A DNA stretch of 64,000 bases from Phreatobacter aquaticus (GTDB lineage Bacteria; Pseudomonadota; Alphaproteobacteria; Rhizobiales; Phreatobacteraceae). The notes beneath the pieces were generated by a model that saw nothing but the letters and a program-made list of their open reading frames with translations, searched no databases and had not been told where the DNA came from. Positions 35,536 through 43,984 of this stretch are shown in pieces; position 1 is the first letter of the stretch; every line of letters begins with the position of its first letter. The stretch lies in the NCBI RefSeq assembly GCF_005160265.1, contig NZ_CP039865.1, forward strand, positions 4,910,953 to 4,974,952, given 5' to 3'. Made by a program: the position numbers and the translations under genes.

Positions 35536-36121
35536 CATCTGCGTTCTGGAGTCACACCAAGCCCGGAGCAAGGCGGTGTCCCCTGCGTCCCGATGTCAGT
35601 GCATCATATAAAGGGTCGGTCACGCTATGCCGACAGGACAGGTGGTCTAGGCCGCGGATTTAATCAAATCATCTGTTGATCAGTCCCATGGCAGGCGGCC
35701 CGGCGCCGCGGAATAACATCTGGGCCCTGTAAGATCGGATAGGACCGCCGCCCGGTCTGGGGCGTCCCGGCTCGGCACATATCGCGTCGGGAAAATGCAA
35801 CCTATGGGCGATCCATTTGTATAGATCATTCAAACATTGAATGACGCTGACTGATGGCGATTTTTCTATTAGATAATATTGGTTAATATTTCGATTGTAT
35901 CAATTTTTGTATGAGACGATTTTGAATATCGAAACAATAATACTTAAATAACGCGAATGAAGAAGCATGATTTATGTGAATTAAGGACGTTAAGTCATAG
36001 ATAACACATCGCCGCCTATAACATTCCCTAGCGTTAGGCGCCGTCACGCGGGATGGCCCCGTCGTTTCAGATCCCCTGCCCCGCTTCGCATCTGTGCCGC
36101 CGCCCCCGAAGGAGCACCCGC
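35536..36121. promoter_or_regulatory. AT-rich divergent control region between efflux operon and chemoreceptor
   Basis: 586 bases between two divergent genes. Bases 35820-36020 are strikingly AT-rich for this genome, and I find no credible gene there. A 19-bp inverted repeat TCATTCAA-ACA-TTGAATGA (35826-35844) is a likely operator, of the size bound by TetR- or MarR-type dimers. It lies about 290 bases upstream of the efflux operon start and 280 upstream of the chemoreceptor. Confidence 0.5.
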
Positions 36122-37603
36122 ATGTTCGCATTCCAGTCCAAGGCGACGCTCGAAACGGAGGCCAAGCTGGCGGCCCTGGATCGGGTCCAGGCGGTCATCG
36201 AGTTCAAGCTGGACGGCACGATCCTTACGGCCAACCAGAACTTCCTGTCGACGCTGGGCTACGAACTGGCGGAGATCGTGGGCAAGCACCATTCCCTGTT
36301 CGTCGAGTCCGGTCACAAGGACAGCGCCGAGTATCGCGCCCTGTGGACGGGGCTCCGGGCTGGCGAGTTCAAGGCCGGCCAGTTCCTGCGCATCGGCAAG
36401 GGCGGCAAGGAGGTCTGGATCGAGGCCTCCTACAACCCGATCCTCGGACCTGACGGCAAGCCGGTGAAGGTCGTCAAATTCGCCACCGACATCACCGCGC
36501 GCAAGCAGGTGGAGATGGATCAGGCCGGCCAGATCGCCGCGATCAACACGTCGCAGGCGGTGATTGCCTTCAATCTCGACGGCACGATCCTCGATGCCAA
36601 CGCCAATTTCCTGGCCGCTCTCGGCTATCGCCTTGACGAGATCAAGGGCCAGCATCACCGCATGTTCGTCGATCCGGCCTATCGCGCCAGCAGCGACTAT
36701 GCCGATTTCTGGGCGCGCCTGCGCCGCGGTGAATACCAGGCCGCCAAGTACAAGCGGTTCGGCAAGGGCGGCAAGGAGATCTGGATCGAGGCCTCCTACA
36801 ATCCGATTCTCGACGCCAAGGGCCGCCCCTACAAGATCGTGAAGTTCGCCACCGACATCACCGCGCAGGAGCGTCTGCTCAGCAATCTGCGCGAGATGAT
36901 CGACCGGAATTTCGGCGAGATCGACCAGGCGGTCCAGCGCTCCGCCAGCCAGTCCGGCGAGGCGGCGAGCCGCGCCCAGGCTACCAACGACAGCGTCCAG
37001 GCCATGGCTGCCGCCTCGGAGGAACTCGCGGCCTCGGTCGGCGACATCTCGCAGAGCATGGCCGCCTCGCGCAATGCGACGGACGAGGCCTTCGACCAGG
37101 TCAATGCCGCCAGCGGCTTCACCTCGCGGCTCTCCAACGCAGCCACCGCCATGGGCGGCATTGTCGGCCTGATCAACACCATTGCCGGCCAGATCAACCT
37201 GCTGGCTCTCAATGCGACCATCGAATCCGCGCGTGCCGGCGAGGCCGGCCGCGGCTTCGCGGTGGTGGCCCAGGAGGTCAAGAACCTGGCCAACCAGGCG
37301 GCCAAGGCCACCGAGCAGATTGGCCAGGAGATCAATGGCGTTCAGTCGATCTCGGGCGATGTCGTGCGCGCCCTCGATTCCATCCGCCACTCGGTCGAGA
37401 CCGTGCGCGACAATGTCATTGCCAGCGCCGCGGCGGTCGAGGAGCAGAGCGCGGTCACACAGAACATGTCCGCCACCATGCAGGACGCCGCCAGTTCGGT
37501 GGCGACCATTTCCGAGAACATGACCGGCATTTCGGCAGCGGTGACCCAGGTCAATCAGGCGGTCTCGACAACCCGCGAGGCCGCGCGCGTTCTGGTGCGC
37601 TGA
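36122..37603 (+). CDS. Soluble methyl-accepting chemotaxis protein with tandem PAS domains
   Basis: A 493-aa cytoplasmic chemoreceptor (no membrane segment). Two PAS domains, about 15-125 and 137-250, are close copies; both contain GKGGKE(V/I)[10 protein letters not shown] and KFATDIT(A). A signalling domain follows, with hairpin [20 protein letters not shown] + [19 protein letters not shown]. The signalling tip has [11 protein letters not shown], the usual CheA/CheW contact. PAS domains of this type often hold haem, FAD or small ligands, so an energy/redox-taxis role is plausible. ATG at 36122 has GGAG nine bases upstream. Confidence 0.93.
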   Translation: MFAFQSKATLETEAKLAALDRVQAVIEFKLDGTILTANQNFLSTLGYELAEIVGKHHSLFVESGHKDSAEYRALWTGLRAGEFKAGQFLRIGKGGKEVWIEASYNPILGPDGKPVKVVKFATDITARKQVEMDQAGQIAAINTSQAVIAFNLDGTILDANANFLAALGYRLDEIKGQHHRMFVDPAYRASSDYADFWARLRRGEYQAAKYKRFGKGGKEIWIEASYNPILDAKGRPYKIVKFATDITAQERLLSNLREMIDRNFGEIDQAVQRSASQSGEAASRAQATNDSVQAMAAASEELAASVGDISQSMAASRNATDEAFDQVNAASGFTSRLSNAATAMGGIVGLINTIAGQINLLALNATIESARAGEAGRGFAVVAQEVKNLANQAAKATEQIGQEINGVQSISGDVVRALDSIRHSVETVRDNVIASAAAVEEQSAVTQNMSATMQDAASSVATISENMTGISAAVTQVNQAVSTTREAARVLVR

Positions 37604-38142
37604 TCTTCATCCTTCATTAACCATGAAAGCCAAGCCGCCACATCGGCTTGCCCGGCCTTTTGCCTGTCCCGTTCGGGGCCGTGGGACAGTCCCGCTTGTC
37701 CCATCCTCGGACACGATGCGGCCAGGCCGGCTCCCGTAAACCAATCGTTTACTACTTGCAGGACTGCAGCCCGCATCGCGAACTTGTCCGTTTTTCGCGA
37801 AAATTGTCCATTTCTCGCCATTTGGCGGCAGAAAACGTACAATTTTTCGAAGATTTCCGCTGGTACCCCGTGACCTGCGCTGGCCGGCGAAGACATGAAT
37901 GCCCGGCGTCTCAACAAACTGGCAAGCAGCCTGCATCCATATCGGCAAGTCCAATGGAGACACGCCTGTCGTTTCGCCACGGGACTGTTTCAGTGAAGCA
38001 ATGTGAGCCAGCAAAAGGTCGCATCGTGCCGCTGGGGCAACTCAAGTAACCATTGCGTCAACAGATCGTTGCCGAACTGGTTCAAACACAGGTACGTCTT
38101 CCCCCGGGAACGGGGGATGAGCTCGAAAGGGAGCCGTCCGCC
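37604..38142. promoter_or_regulatory. Control region upstream of the carrier-protein operon
   Basis: 539 bases with no convincing gene. It contains the inverted repeats AAGCCG-N6-CGGCTT (37632-37649, possible weak terminator after the chemoreceptor), GTAAAC-N5-GTTTAC (37736-37752) and the perfect palindrome TTTTCGCGAAAA (37792-37803). There is also a direct repeat TTGTCC(G/A)TTT(T/C)TCGC at 37785 and 37805. The last two overlap and look like a regulatory element for the operon starting at 38143. Confidence 0.45.
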
Positions 38143-38394
38143 ATGAAGGCCAAGATTCGCGAGATCGTCGCCAAGACGGTCGAACTGCCAGGCGGCATCG
38201 ACCGTCTGACCGATACGTCCGATCTCTACGAGGCGGGCATGACCTCCTTCGGTTCGGTCCAGCTCATGCTGGCGCTGGAAGAGGCTTTCGACGTCGAGTT
38301 TCCCGAGCGGATGCTCAACCGTAAACTGTTCTCCTCGCTCGCGACCATCTCGGCCGCCCTTGAGGAACTGGCTCCTGCCGGCGCCGAGGGCTGA
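38143..38394 (+). CDS. Acyl/aminoacyl carrier protein
   Basis: An 83-aa stand-alone carrier protein. The phosphopantetheine attachment serine is Ser35 in AGMTSFGSVQLML, where the usual D-S-L is T-S-F. The helices and acidic surface (DLYEAG, ALEEAFDVEFPERML) are typical. It starts at 38143 (MKAKIREIV), not at upstream ATGs. It is four bases from the dehydrogenase gene and close to a SerRS-like ligase. By analogy with Bradyrhizobium and Agrobacterium, the ligase loads an amino acid (glycine or alanine) onto this carrier. That specificity cannot be read from the sequence. Confidence 0.85.
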   Translation: MKAKIREIVAKTVELPGGIDRLTDTSDLYEAGMTSFGSVQLMLALEEAFDVEFPERMLNRKLFSSLATISAALEELAPAGAEG

Positions 38395-38398
38395 TCCG

Positions 38399-39592
38399 AT
38401 GCTTGACACCAGCCGCACCTCCACCGGCCCGGCCGCCACCTCATTCGCCATGCGGATGAACGCGGTCGCGGCTGTCGCCGAGAAGCATGCCGACAGCGTC
38501 GACAAGGCCGGGCGCTTCCCCGCCGAGGCGATGGCAGCGCTCCGCGAGGCGCGGCTGCTGGGCATCATGATCCCCCGCGAGCATGGCGGCGAAGGCGCAA
38601 CCTTCGGCGAGATCGCCGAGCTCTGCACCCAGCTCGGCCGCGCCTGCTCGTCCGCCGGCATGGTCTTCGCCATGCATCAGATCAAGGTCTCGAGCCTCGT
38701 CCATCATGGCGAGGACAGCGCCTGGCACGTCTCCTTCATGCGCCGCGTCGCAGAACAGCAGCTGCTGCTGGGCTCCGCCACCACCGAAGGCGGCATTGGC
38801 GGCGACCTCCGCAATTCCATCTGCTCGATCGTTCCCGACGGCGACCATGTCACGCTGGAGAAGGACGCGACCGTCATCTCCTATGGCCTCGACGCCGACG
38901 CGATCCTGGCAACCGCCCGCCGCGCACCGGATGCCGCCTCGTCCGACCAGGTGATGGTCGTCATCGAGAAGGGCCAGGCCGGCCTCGACCAGACCTCGGT
39001 CTGGGACACGCTTGGCATGCGCGGCACCTGCTCGCACGGCTTCAAGCTGAAGGCCCGCGTGCCCGCTGAACAGGTCTTCCCCCGTCCCTTCGCCGAGATC
39101 GCCGCGCAGTCCATGCTGGCAAGCTCGCATCTGTTCTGGGCGGGTCTGTGGTTCGGCATTGCCGGCGGTGCACTCGCCAAGGCCCAGGCCTCGGTCAAGG
39201 CTGCTGCACGCCGCACGCCGAACGCCCTGCCGCCTGGCGCGACCCGCCTTGCCGCGGCAGCCGCCGAACTCTCCGCGCTCAAGGCGCTCGTCCGTGACGG
39301 CATCGCCCGCTTCGAGGCGGCCCGCCACCACGAGGAAGACCTCAACACGATGGGCTTCGCCGTCGCCATGAACGCGGTGAAGGTGCAGGCCTCTCAGAAG
39401 GCCGTCGCCATCGTCCAGGAAGCGCTGACCATTACCGGCATCCTTGGCTTCAAGAATGACACGCCCTTCTCGGTCGGACGCCAGCTGCGCGACATCCTGT
39501 CGGCGCCGCTGATGATCGCCAATGACCGCGTGATCGCAAACACCTCGACCATGCTGCTGATGTCGCGGCTCGATACCGACCTGGAGGGTTGA
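38399..39592 (+). CDS. Acyl-CoA dehydrogenase-family flavoenzyme
   Basis: A 397-aa cytoplasmic enzyme. The N-terminal helical domain has IPREHGGEGATFGEIAELC, the central beta domain has GSATTEGGIGGDLRNS and WDTLGMRGTCSHGFKL, and the C-terminal helices have AVKVQASQKAVAIVQEALTI. Fold and FAD-binding motifs are complete. Acyl-CoA dehydrogenases acting on carrier-bound aminoacyl groups are known (for example, prolyl-carrier oxidation to pyrrole), so this one may oxidise the loaded aminoacyl or acyl chain. The start at 38399 (MLDTSRTS) follows the carrier gene by four bases. Confidence 0.85.
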   Translation: MLDTSRTSTGPAATSFAMRMNAVAAVAEKHADSVDKAGRFPAEAMAALREARLLGIMIPREHGGEGATFGEIAELCTQLGRACSSAGMVFAMHQIKVSSLVHHGEDSAWHVSFMRRVAEQQLLLGSATTEGGIGGDLRNSICSIVPDGDHVTLEKDATVISYGLDADAILATARRAPDAASSDQVMVVIEKGQAGLDQTSVWDTLGMRGTCSHGFKLKARVPAEQVFPRPFAEIAAQSMLASSHLFWAGLWFGIAGGALAKAQASVKAAARRTPNALPPGATRLAAAAAELSALKALVRDGIARFEAARHHEEDLNTMGFAVAMNAVKVQASQKAVAIVQEALTITGILGFKNDTPFSVGRQLRDILSAPLMIANDRVIANTSTMLLMSRLDTDLEG

Positions 39593-39595
39593 CCC

Positions 39596-40522
39596 ATGCT
39601 GGACAAGACCGCCGTGCCTTCGACCACCACCTTCCTCGACGAACTGTTCGACAAGGGCCTTCTCATCGATACCGGCGTTGATGGCCTCTACGGCCGCTCA
39701 GGCCTGTTCGAGGAGATCGGCGACCGCTTCCAGGCGCTGGTCACCCGTTACGGTGCCGAAGACGAGCCGGAAGTCGTGCGCTTTCCCCCGGCCATGAGCC
39801 GCCAGGTCTTCGAGAAATCCGGCTACATGAAGAGCTTCCCCCAGCTCGCCGGCACCGTGCACTGCTTCTGCGGCAGCCCGGCAGACCATGTCAGCCTCCT
39901 GCAGACCATCGAAGCCAAGGGTGACTGGACCGAGGGCCAGAAGGCGAGCGAGATCGTGCTCACGCCGGCCGCCTGCTATCCGCTCTATCCGACCGCTGCC
40001 AAGCGCGGCCAGCTGCCGGCCGACGGCCTGCTCTTCGACCTCATGTCCTATTGCTTCCGCCACGAGCCCTCCAAGGACCCGGCGCGCCAGCAGATGTTCC
40101 GCATGCGCGAATTCGTCCGCATGGGCACCCCCGACCAGGTCACCGAGTTCCGCGCCAAGTGGCTGGAGCGCGGCCAGGCACTGATCGGCGAGCTCGGCCT
40201 GCCCTTGAAGCTCGACGTCGCCAACGACCCGTTCTTCGGCCGCACCGGCAAGATGCTGGCGGTCAACCAGCGCGACCAGCGTCTGAAGTTCGAGCTCCTG
40301 ATCGCGATCGAGAGCGAAGAGAACCCGACGGCCTGCCTGTCGTTCAACTATCACCAGGACCATTTCGGCAAGACCTTCGAGCTGGAAAGCTCGGACGGCG
40401 AAGTGGCTCACACCGCCTGCGTCGGCTTCGGCCACGAGCGGGTGATCCTGGCCCTGTTGAAGCATCACGGCACCGACGTGAAGACCTGGCCGCAATCGGT
40501 GCGCAAGGCGCTGTGGGGCTGA
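39596..40522 (+). CDS. Amino acid:[carrier protein] ligase, class II SerRS-like
   Basis: A 308-aa protein that is a truncated class II aminoacyl-tRNA synthetase core. Motif 2 is [20 protein letters not shown] (about 153-172) and motif 3 is [12 protein letters not shown] (278-289). The Zn-binding set Cys127-Glu172-Cys275 matches the archaeal-type SerRS homologues from Bradyrhizobium and Agrobacterium. These activate a small amino acid with ATP and attach it to the phosphopantetheine of a carrier protein, not to tRNA. The N-terminal tRNA-binding arm is absent. The adjacent carrier gene completes the pair. Confidence in family is high; the amino acid is unknown. Confidence 0.9.
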   Translation: MLDKTAVPSTTTFLDELFDKGLLIDTGVDGLYGRSGLFEEIGDRFQALVTRYGAEDEPEVVRFPPAMSRQVFEKSGYMKSFPQLAGTVHCFCGSPADHVSLLQTIEAKGDWTEGQKASEIVLTPAACYPLYPTAAKRGQLPADGLLFDLMSYCFRHEPSKDPARQQMFRMREFVRMGTPDQVTEFRAKWLERGQALIGELGLPLKLDVANDPFFGRTGKMLAVNQRDQRLKFELLIAIESEENPTACLSFNYHQDHFGKTFELESSDGEVAHTACVGFGHERVILALLKHHGTDVKTWPQSVRKALWG

Positions 40523-40524
40523 TC

Positions 40525-41541
40525 ATGACGGCGGTGTTCCCCGGCCTCGCGGAGGCGACCTATCCGCGCCACCAGCTGCACGGCACCGAGCGTGCCTGGC
40601 CGGAGACCAACTGCCACACCGATCTCTTCATCGAGATCCTGTCGACGCTCGGCCGCGAACCCGCGGCCGGTCTCGGCATGACGGTCGCCCAGGATTTCGA
40701 GGGCGACCAGTTCACCTTCTTCAAGATGTCGGCGGCCGATCTTGAGACCTTGTTCGGCATCGAGGTGCTGGAACTGTCGATCTACCGGCCGCTGGTCGAC
40801 CATATCGAGGAACAGGTGGCCCGCGGGCGGCTTGTCCTCGTCGAGGTCGATGCGCACTTCCTCGCCGACACGGCAGGCGTGACCTACAAGACCGGCCATT
40901 CCAAGACGACGATCGGCATCAACCGCTTCGAGAGAGACGGTGCGAAACTCGGCTATTTCCACAATGCCGGCTATTTCGACGCCGAGGGCGCCGATGTCGA
41001 GGCCATGCTCGGTTTCGGTTCGGTGCCGACGCCGGTGCTCCCGCCCTATGTCGAGTTCATCAAGGTGGTTAGCCCCGGCCTCACCGGCCAGGCGCTGACC
41101 GACGCGGTCGTCGCGCGCCTCAAGGGCCATCTCGCCCGGCGGCCCGACGCCAATCCGGTGGATGCCTATCGCGCCGCGATCCAGCGCCATCTCGACTGGC
41201 TCGGCAGCGAGCCCCCGGCCTCGTTCCACCCCTATGCCTTCAACACCGCTCGTCAGTTCGGTGCCAATATCGCGCTGCTCGGCGATCATCTCGCCTGGAT
41301 CGCCGGTCGCACCAGCTTGCCGCTCGACCGGGCGATCGCGCTCTGTGCCGAGATGACGGCCTCGGCCAAGACCTTCCAGTTCCTGCTGGCCCGCGCGCTC
41401 GCCCGCAAGCGCTTCGACGCGCTGGATGCCTCGCTCGATTCCATGGCGCGTGCCTATGACGAGGCCATGGCGTCGATCGCTTCTGCCCTCGGAATGGCCC
41501 GTGCCGAACCGGCGGTGCCTCTCCTCCGCCAGGCATCCTGA
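40525..41541 (+). CDS. DUF1839 family protein
   Basis: A 338-aa cytoplasmic protein starting at 40525 (MTAVFPGLAEATYPRHQLHG), two bases after the ligase. Conserved-looking elements include RAWPETNCHTDLFIEILSTL, VEVDAHFLADTAGVTYKTGH and FHPYAFNTARQFGANIALLG. DUF1839 genes accompany the ligase-carrier pair in Rhizobiales, so a transferase or condensation role for the aminoacyl group is the natural guess. No catalytic residue can be assigned; Cys and His in NCHTD are candidates. Family assignment is from memory. Confidence 0.75.
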   Translation: MTAVFPGLAEATYPRHQLHGTERAWPETNCHTDLFIEILSTLGREPAAGLGMTVAQDFEGDQFTFFKMSAADLETLFGIEVLELSIYRPLVDHIEEQVARGRLVLVEVDAHFLADTAGVTYKTGHSKTTIGINRFERDGAKLGYFHNAGYFDAEGADVEAMLGFGSVPTPVLPPYVEFIKVVSPGLTGQALTDAVVARLKGHLARRPDANPVDAYRAAIQRHLDWLGSEPPASFHPYAFNTARQFGANIALLGDHLAWIAGRTSLPLDRAIALCAEMTASAKTFQFLLARALARKRFDALDASLDSMARAYDEAMASIASALGMARAEPAVPLLRQAS

Positions 41542-41548
41542 GATCGCG

Positions 41549-43984
41549 ATGGCTGAGGTTCGGGCAATCGGCGGCGAGCCGGCGACGGTGCTCGACAGCG
41601 GCTGGATGGCCGCCCTCGGCCCGCCCGGCATCGTCCCCTCGCCCGCAGCAGCAGCCGGCCTCGACTGGCGCGCAGCCCCCGTGCCCGGCACGGCGGCCGA
41701 GGTCTTCCCCGAAGCTGTGGACCTCCTCGAAACCTCCGATATCTGGTATCGTTGCGCGGTCGAGGCGACCGGCCCACAGACGCTCATTCTGGAGGGTCTC
41801 GCGACGCTGGCCGAGGTTTGTGTCGACGGCGAGAGCGTGCTGTCGTCCCGGTCGATGTTCCTCAGCCATCAGGTGGATTTCGAGGCCCGGGGACAGACGG
41901 AGATCTCTCTCCTGTTCCGGGAAACCTCCGGCTTTCTGGAGCACGCCAAGGGTCCCCGCGCCCGCTGGCGGCCCATGATGATCACGCCGGGAACGCTCCG
42001 TTTCCTGCGCCGGACGCCGCTTGGCAGCATGCCGGGATGGGCGCCGACCACGCCGATCGTCGGTCCGTGGAAGCCGGTCACGCTCGTCGCGCGTTCGGCC
42101 CCGTTCCGGGTCCGGAACCTGCGCCTGATCCCCCGGCTGGACGGCACGACCGGTCGTCTCGACGTGGCGCTCACGCTCGATCAAGCCTTTGATGGGACAG
42201 CAACAATCAGCTGTGCAGGCATGAGCACGCCGCTGGTCGCGACCGGACCTGCGACGCTTGCGGCGACACTCGCCATCGAGAGCGTCTCCGCCTGGTGGCC
42301 GCACACTCATGGCGAGCCGGTCCTGCACGGCGTCACCGTTCGTCTGGGGACCCACGAGATCGATTGCGGCCGCGTCGGCTTCCGCTCGATTGCGATCGAC
42401 CGGGGCGATGACGGCAAGGGTTTCGCCTTGAAGATCAATGGCCTGCCGGTCTTCTGTCGGGGCGCATCCTGGATGCCGCCGAAGCCGACGGCGCCCGGCT
42501 CGGCCGATCCCCGCCCCTTGCTTGAGCTCGCTCGCGACGCCGGCATGAACATGCTCCGCCTGTCGGGCACCATGACGCCGGAGTCCCAAGCCTTCCACGA
42601 TGCCTGCGACGAGATGGGCATCCTCGTCTGGCACGACCTGCCCTTCGCCAATTTCGACTATCCCTTTGCCGATCCTGCCTTTTCGGCGCTGTGCGAGCGG
42701 GAAGTCCGCGGCCTGCTCAACCGCCTCCAGGCCTCGCCTTCGCTCGCCGTGGTCTGCGGCGGCAGCGAGATTGCCCAGCAGGCGACCATGCTCGGCCTGA
42801 CGCCGGCCCAGGCCGCCATGCCGTTCTTCGACGAGACGGTCCCCGCGTTGGTTGCGGATCTCGCGCCGCAGGCTGTCCACGTGGTACACTCTCCGTCTGG
42901 CGGCCCTCTGCCCTTCCTGACCAACGAGGGCGTCACACATTATTTCGGCGTCGGCGCCTATCGCCGCCCGATCGAGGATGCCCGCCGCTCCGACGTGCGG
43001 TTCGCTTCCGAATGCCTCGCCTTCGCCAATCCGCCGTCCCCGGCAAGGCTGCGCGCGGCAAGGACCGCTGACCCCACTTGTCCCCGTTGGAAGGCCAGCA
43101 TCCCGCGCGACCTCGGCGCCGACTGGGACTTCGAGGACGTGCGCGACCACTATGTCGGGACGCTCTACGGCGCCGATCCCGAGGCGCTGCGCGCGAGCGA
43201 TCCGGACCGCTATCTGGCGCTCGGCCGCGCCGCTGCCAGCGAGCTCATGGAAGCCGTCCTTGCCGAATGGCGGCGCGCCGGCTCGCGCTGCGGCGGCGGG
43301 TTGGTCTGGTTTCTCAACGACATGGCCGAAGGCGCCGGCTGGGGTGTCATCGATGACCGGGGCCAGCCCAAGGCGCCGTGGTTTGCGCTGCGCCGCGCCT
43401 TCCAGCCGGTCCATCTCGGCCTGACCGACGAGGGACTGAACGGTCTCGGCATCCACATCACCAACGAGACCAGCTCGGCGCTTACCCTCAAGCTCACACT
43501 GGCGAGCTACGGGGACAGTCCGCACCCCCTGGCGAAGGCCGAGGCCGACATCGCCGTGGCCCCAAGGTCGTCGCAAAGCCTGTCCAGCGCCGCGCTGATC
43601 GGCCGGTTCTTCGACATCACCCACGCCTACCGCTTCGGCGCGCGCGCCCATGAGGCGACGCTGGCGCGCCTGATCGATCCCGAAACCGGTGCGATCGTCG
43701 CCGAGGCGAGCCATGTCCTGGCAGGCTGCGCCGCAAGGCCTGCCACTGGCTCGCTCAGTGTCGAGGTCGCAGGAACCGTCGAGACCCCGGCGCTCCGCAT
43801 TGCCGCCGAGCGGTTCGCCCGTTTCGTCACCATCGACGACCTGACCCTGCAGCCCTCGGACCAGGGCTTCTGCCTGGCCCCCGGCGAGACCCGCCTGATC
43901 TCCCTTGTCGGCGCTCCGGGGCTTGCGCCGAGCGGCGCCGTCGAGGCGCTGAACGCCGCGCCCGTCCGCTATGGTGCCGCATGA
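41549..43984 (+). CDS. GH2 beta-mannosidase-like glycoside hydrolase
   Basis: An 811-aa protein without signal peptide, so apparently cytoplasmic. It has the GH2 domain order: sugar-binding jelly roll (about 5-185), Ig-like domain (about 190-280), (beta/alpha)8 barrel (about 285-600), C-terminal beta domains. Acid/base Glu407 (VVCGGSEIAQQ) and nucleophile Glu488 (RFASECLAF) occupy the usual positions, although the first site reads GGSE rather than the N-E seen in most members. FHDACDEMGILVWHDLPFAN is the typical barrel strand. It lies in the carrier-protein operon before exopolysaccharide genes, so it may act on a glycosylated intermediate or transfer a sugar. Confidence 0.8.
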   Translation: MAEVRAIGGEPATVLDSGWMAALGPPGIVPSPAAAAGLDWRAAPVPGTAAEVFPEAVDLLETSDIWYRCAVEATGPQTLILEGLATLAEVCVDGESVLSSRSMFLSHQVDFEARGQTEISLLFRETSGFLEHAKGPRARWRPMMITPGTLRFLRRTPLGSMPGWAPTTPIVGPWKPVTLVARSAPFRVRNLRLIPRLDGTTGRLDVALTLDQAFDGTATISCAGMSTPLVATGPATLAATLAIESVSAWWPHTHGEPVLHGVTVRLGTHEIDCGRVGFRSIAIDRGDDGKGFALKINGLPVFCRGASWMPPKPTAPGSADPRPLLELARDAGMNMLRLSGTMTPESQAFHDACDEMGILVWHDLPFANFDYPFADPAFSALCEREVRGLLNRLQASPSLAVVCGGSEIAQQATMLGLTPAQAAMPFFDETVPALVADLAPQAVHVVHSPSGGPLPFLTNEGVTHYFGVGAYRRPIEDARRSDVRFASECLAFANPPSPARLRAARTADPTCPRWKASIPRDLGADWDFEDVRDHYVGTLYGADPEALRASDPDRYLALGRAAASELMEAVLAEWRRAGSRCGGGLVWFLNDMAEGAGWGVIDDRGQPKAPWFALRRAFQPVHLGLTDEGLNGLGIHITNETSSALTLKLTLASYGDSPHPLAKAEADIAVAPRSSQSLSSAALIGRFFDITHAYRFGARAHEATLARLIDPETGAIVAEASHVLAGCAARPATGSLSVEVAGTVETPALRIAAERFARFVTIDDLTLQPSDQGFCLAPGETRLISLVGAPGLAPSGAVEALNAAPVRYGAA

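Noticed and set aside
36044..37390. 448-codon frame antisense to the PAS chemoreceptor
   Set aside because: Shadow of a clear chemoreceptor gene; long antisense frames are common in high-GC DNA.
37607..38014. Minus-strand open frame of 135 codons between the chemoreceptor and the carrier-protein operon
   Set aside because: No ribosome site, unusual composition (odd Trp, Arg and Ser runs), no recognisable domain, and the stretch contains regulatory-looking repeats.
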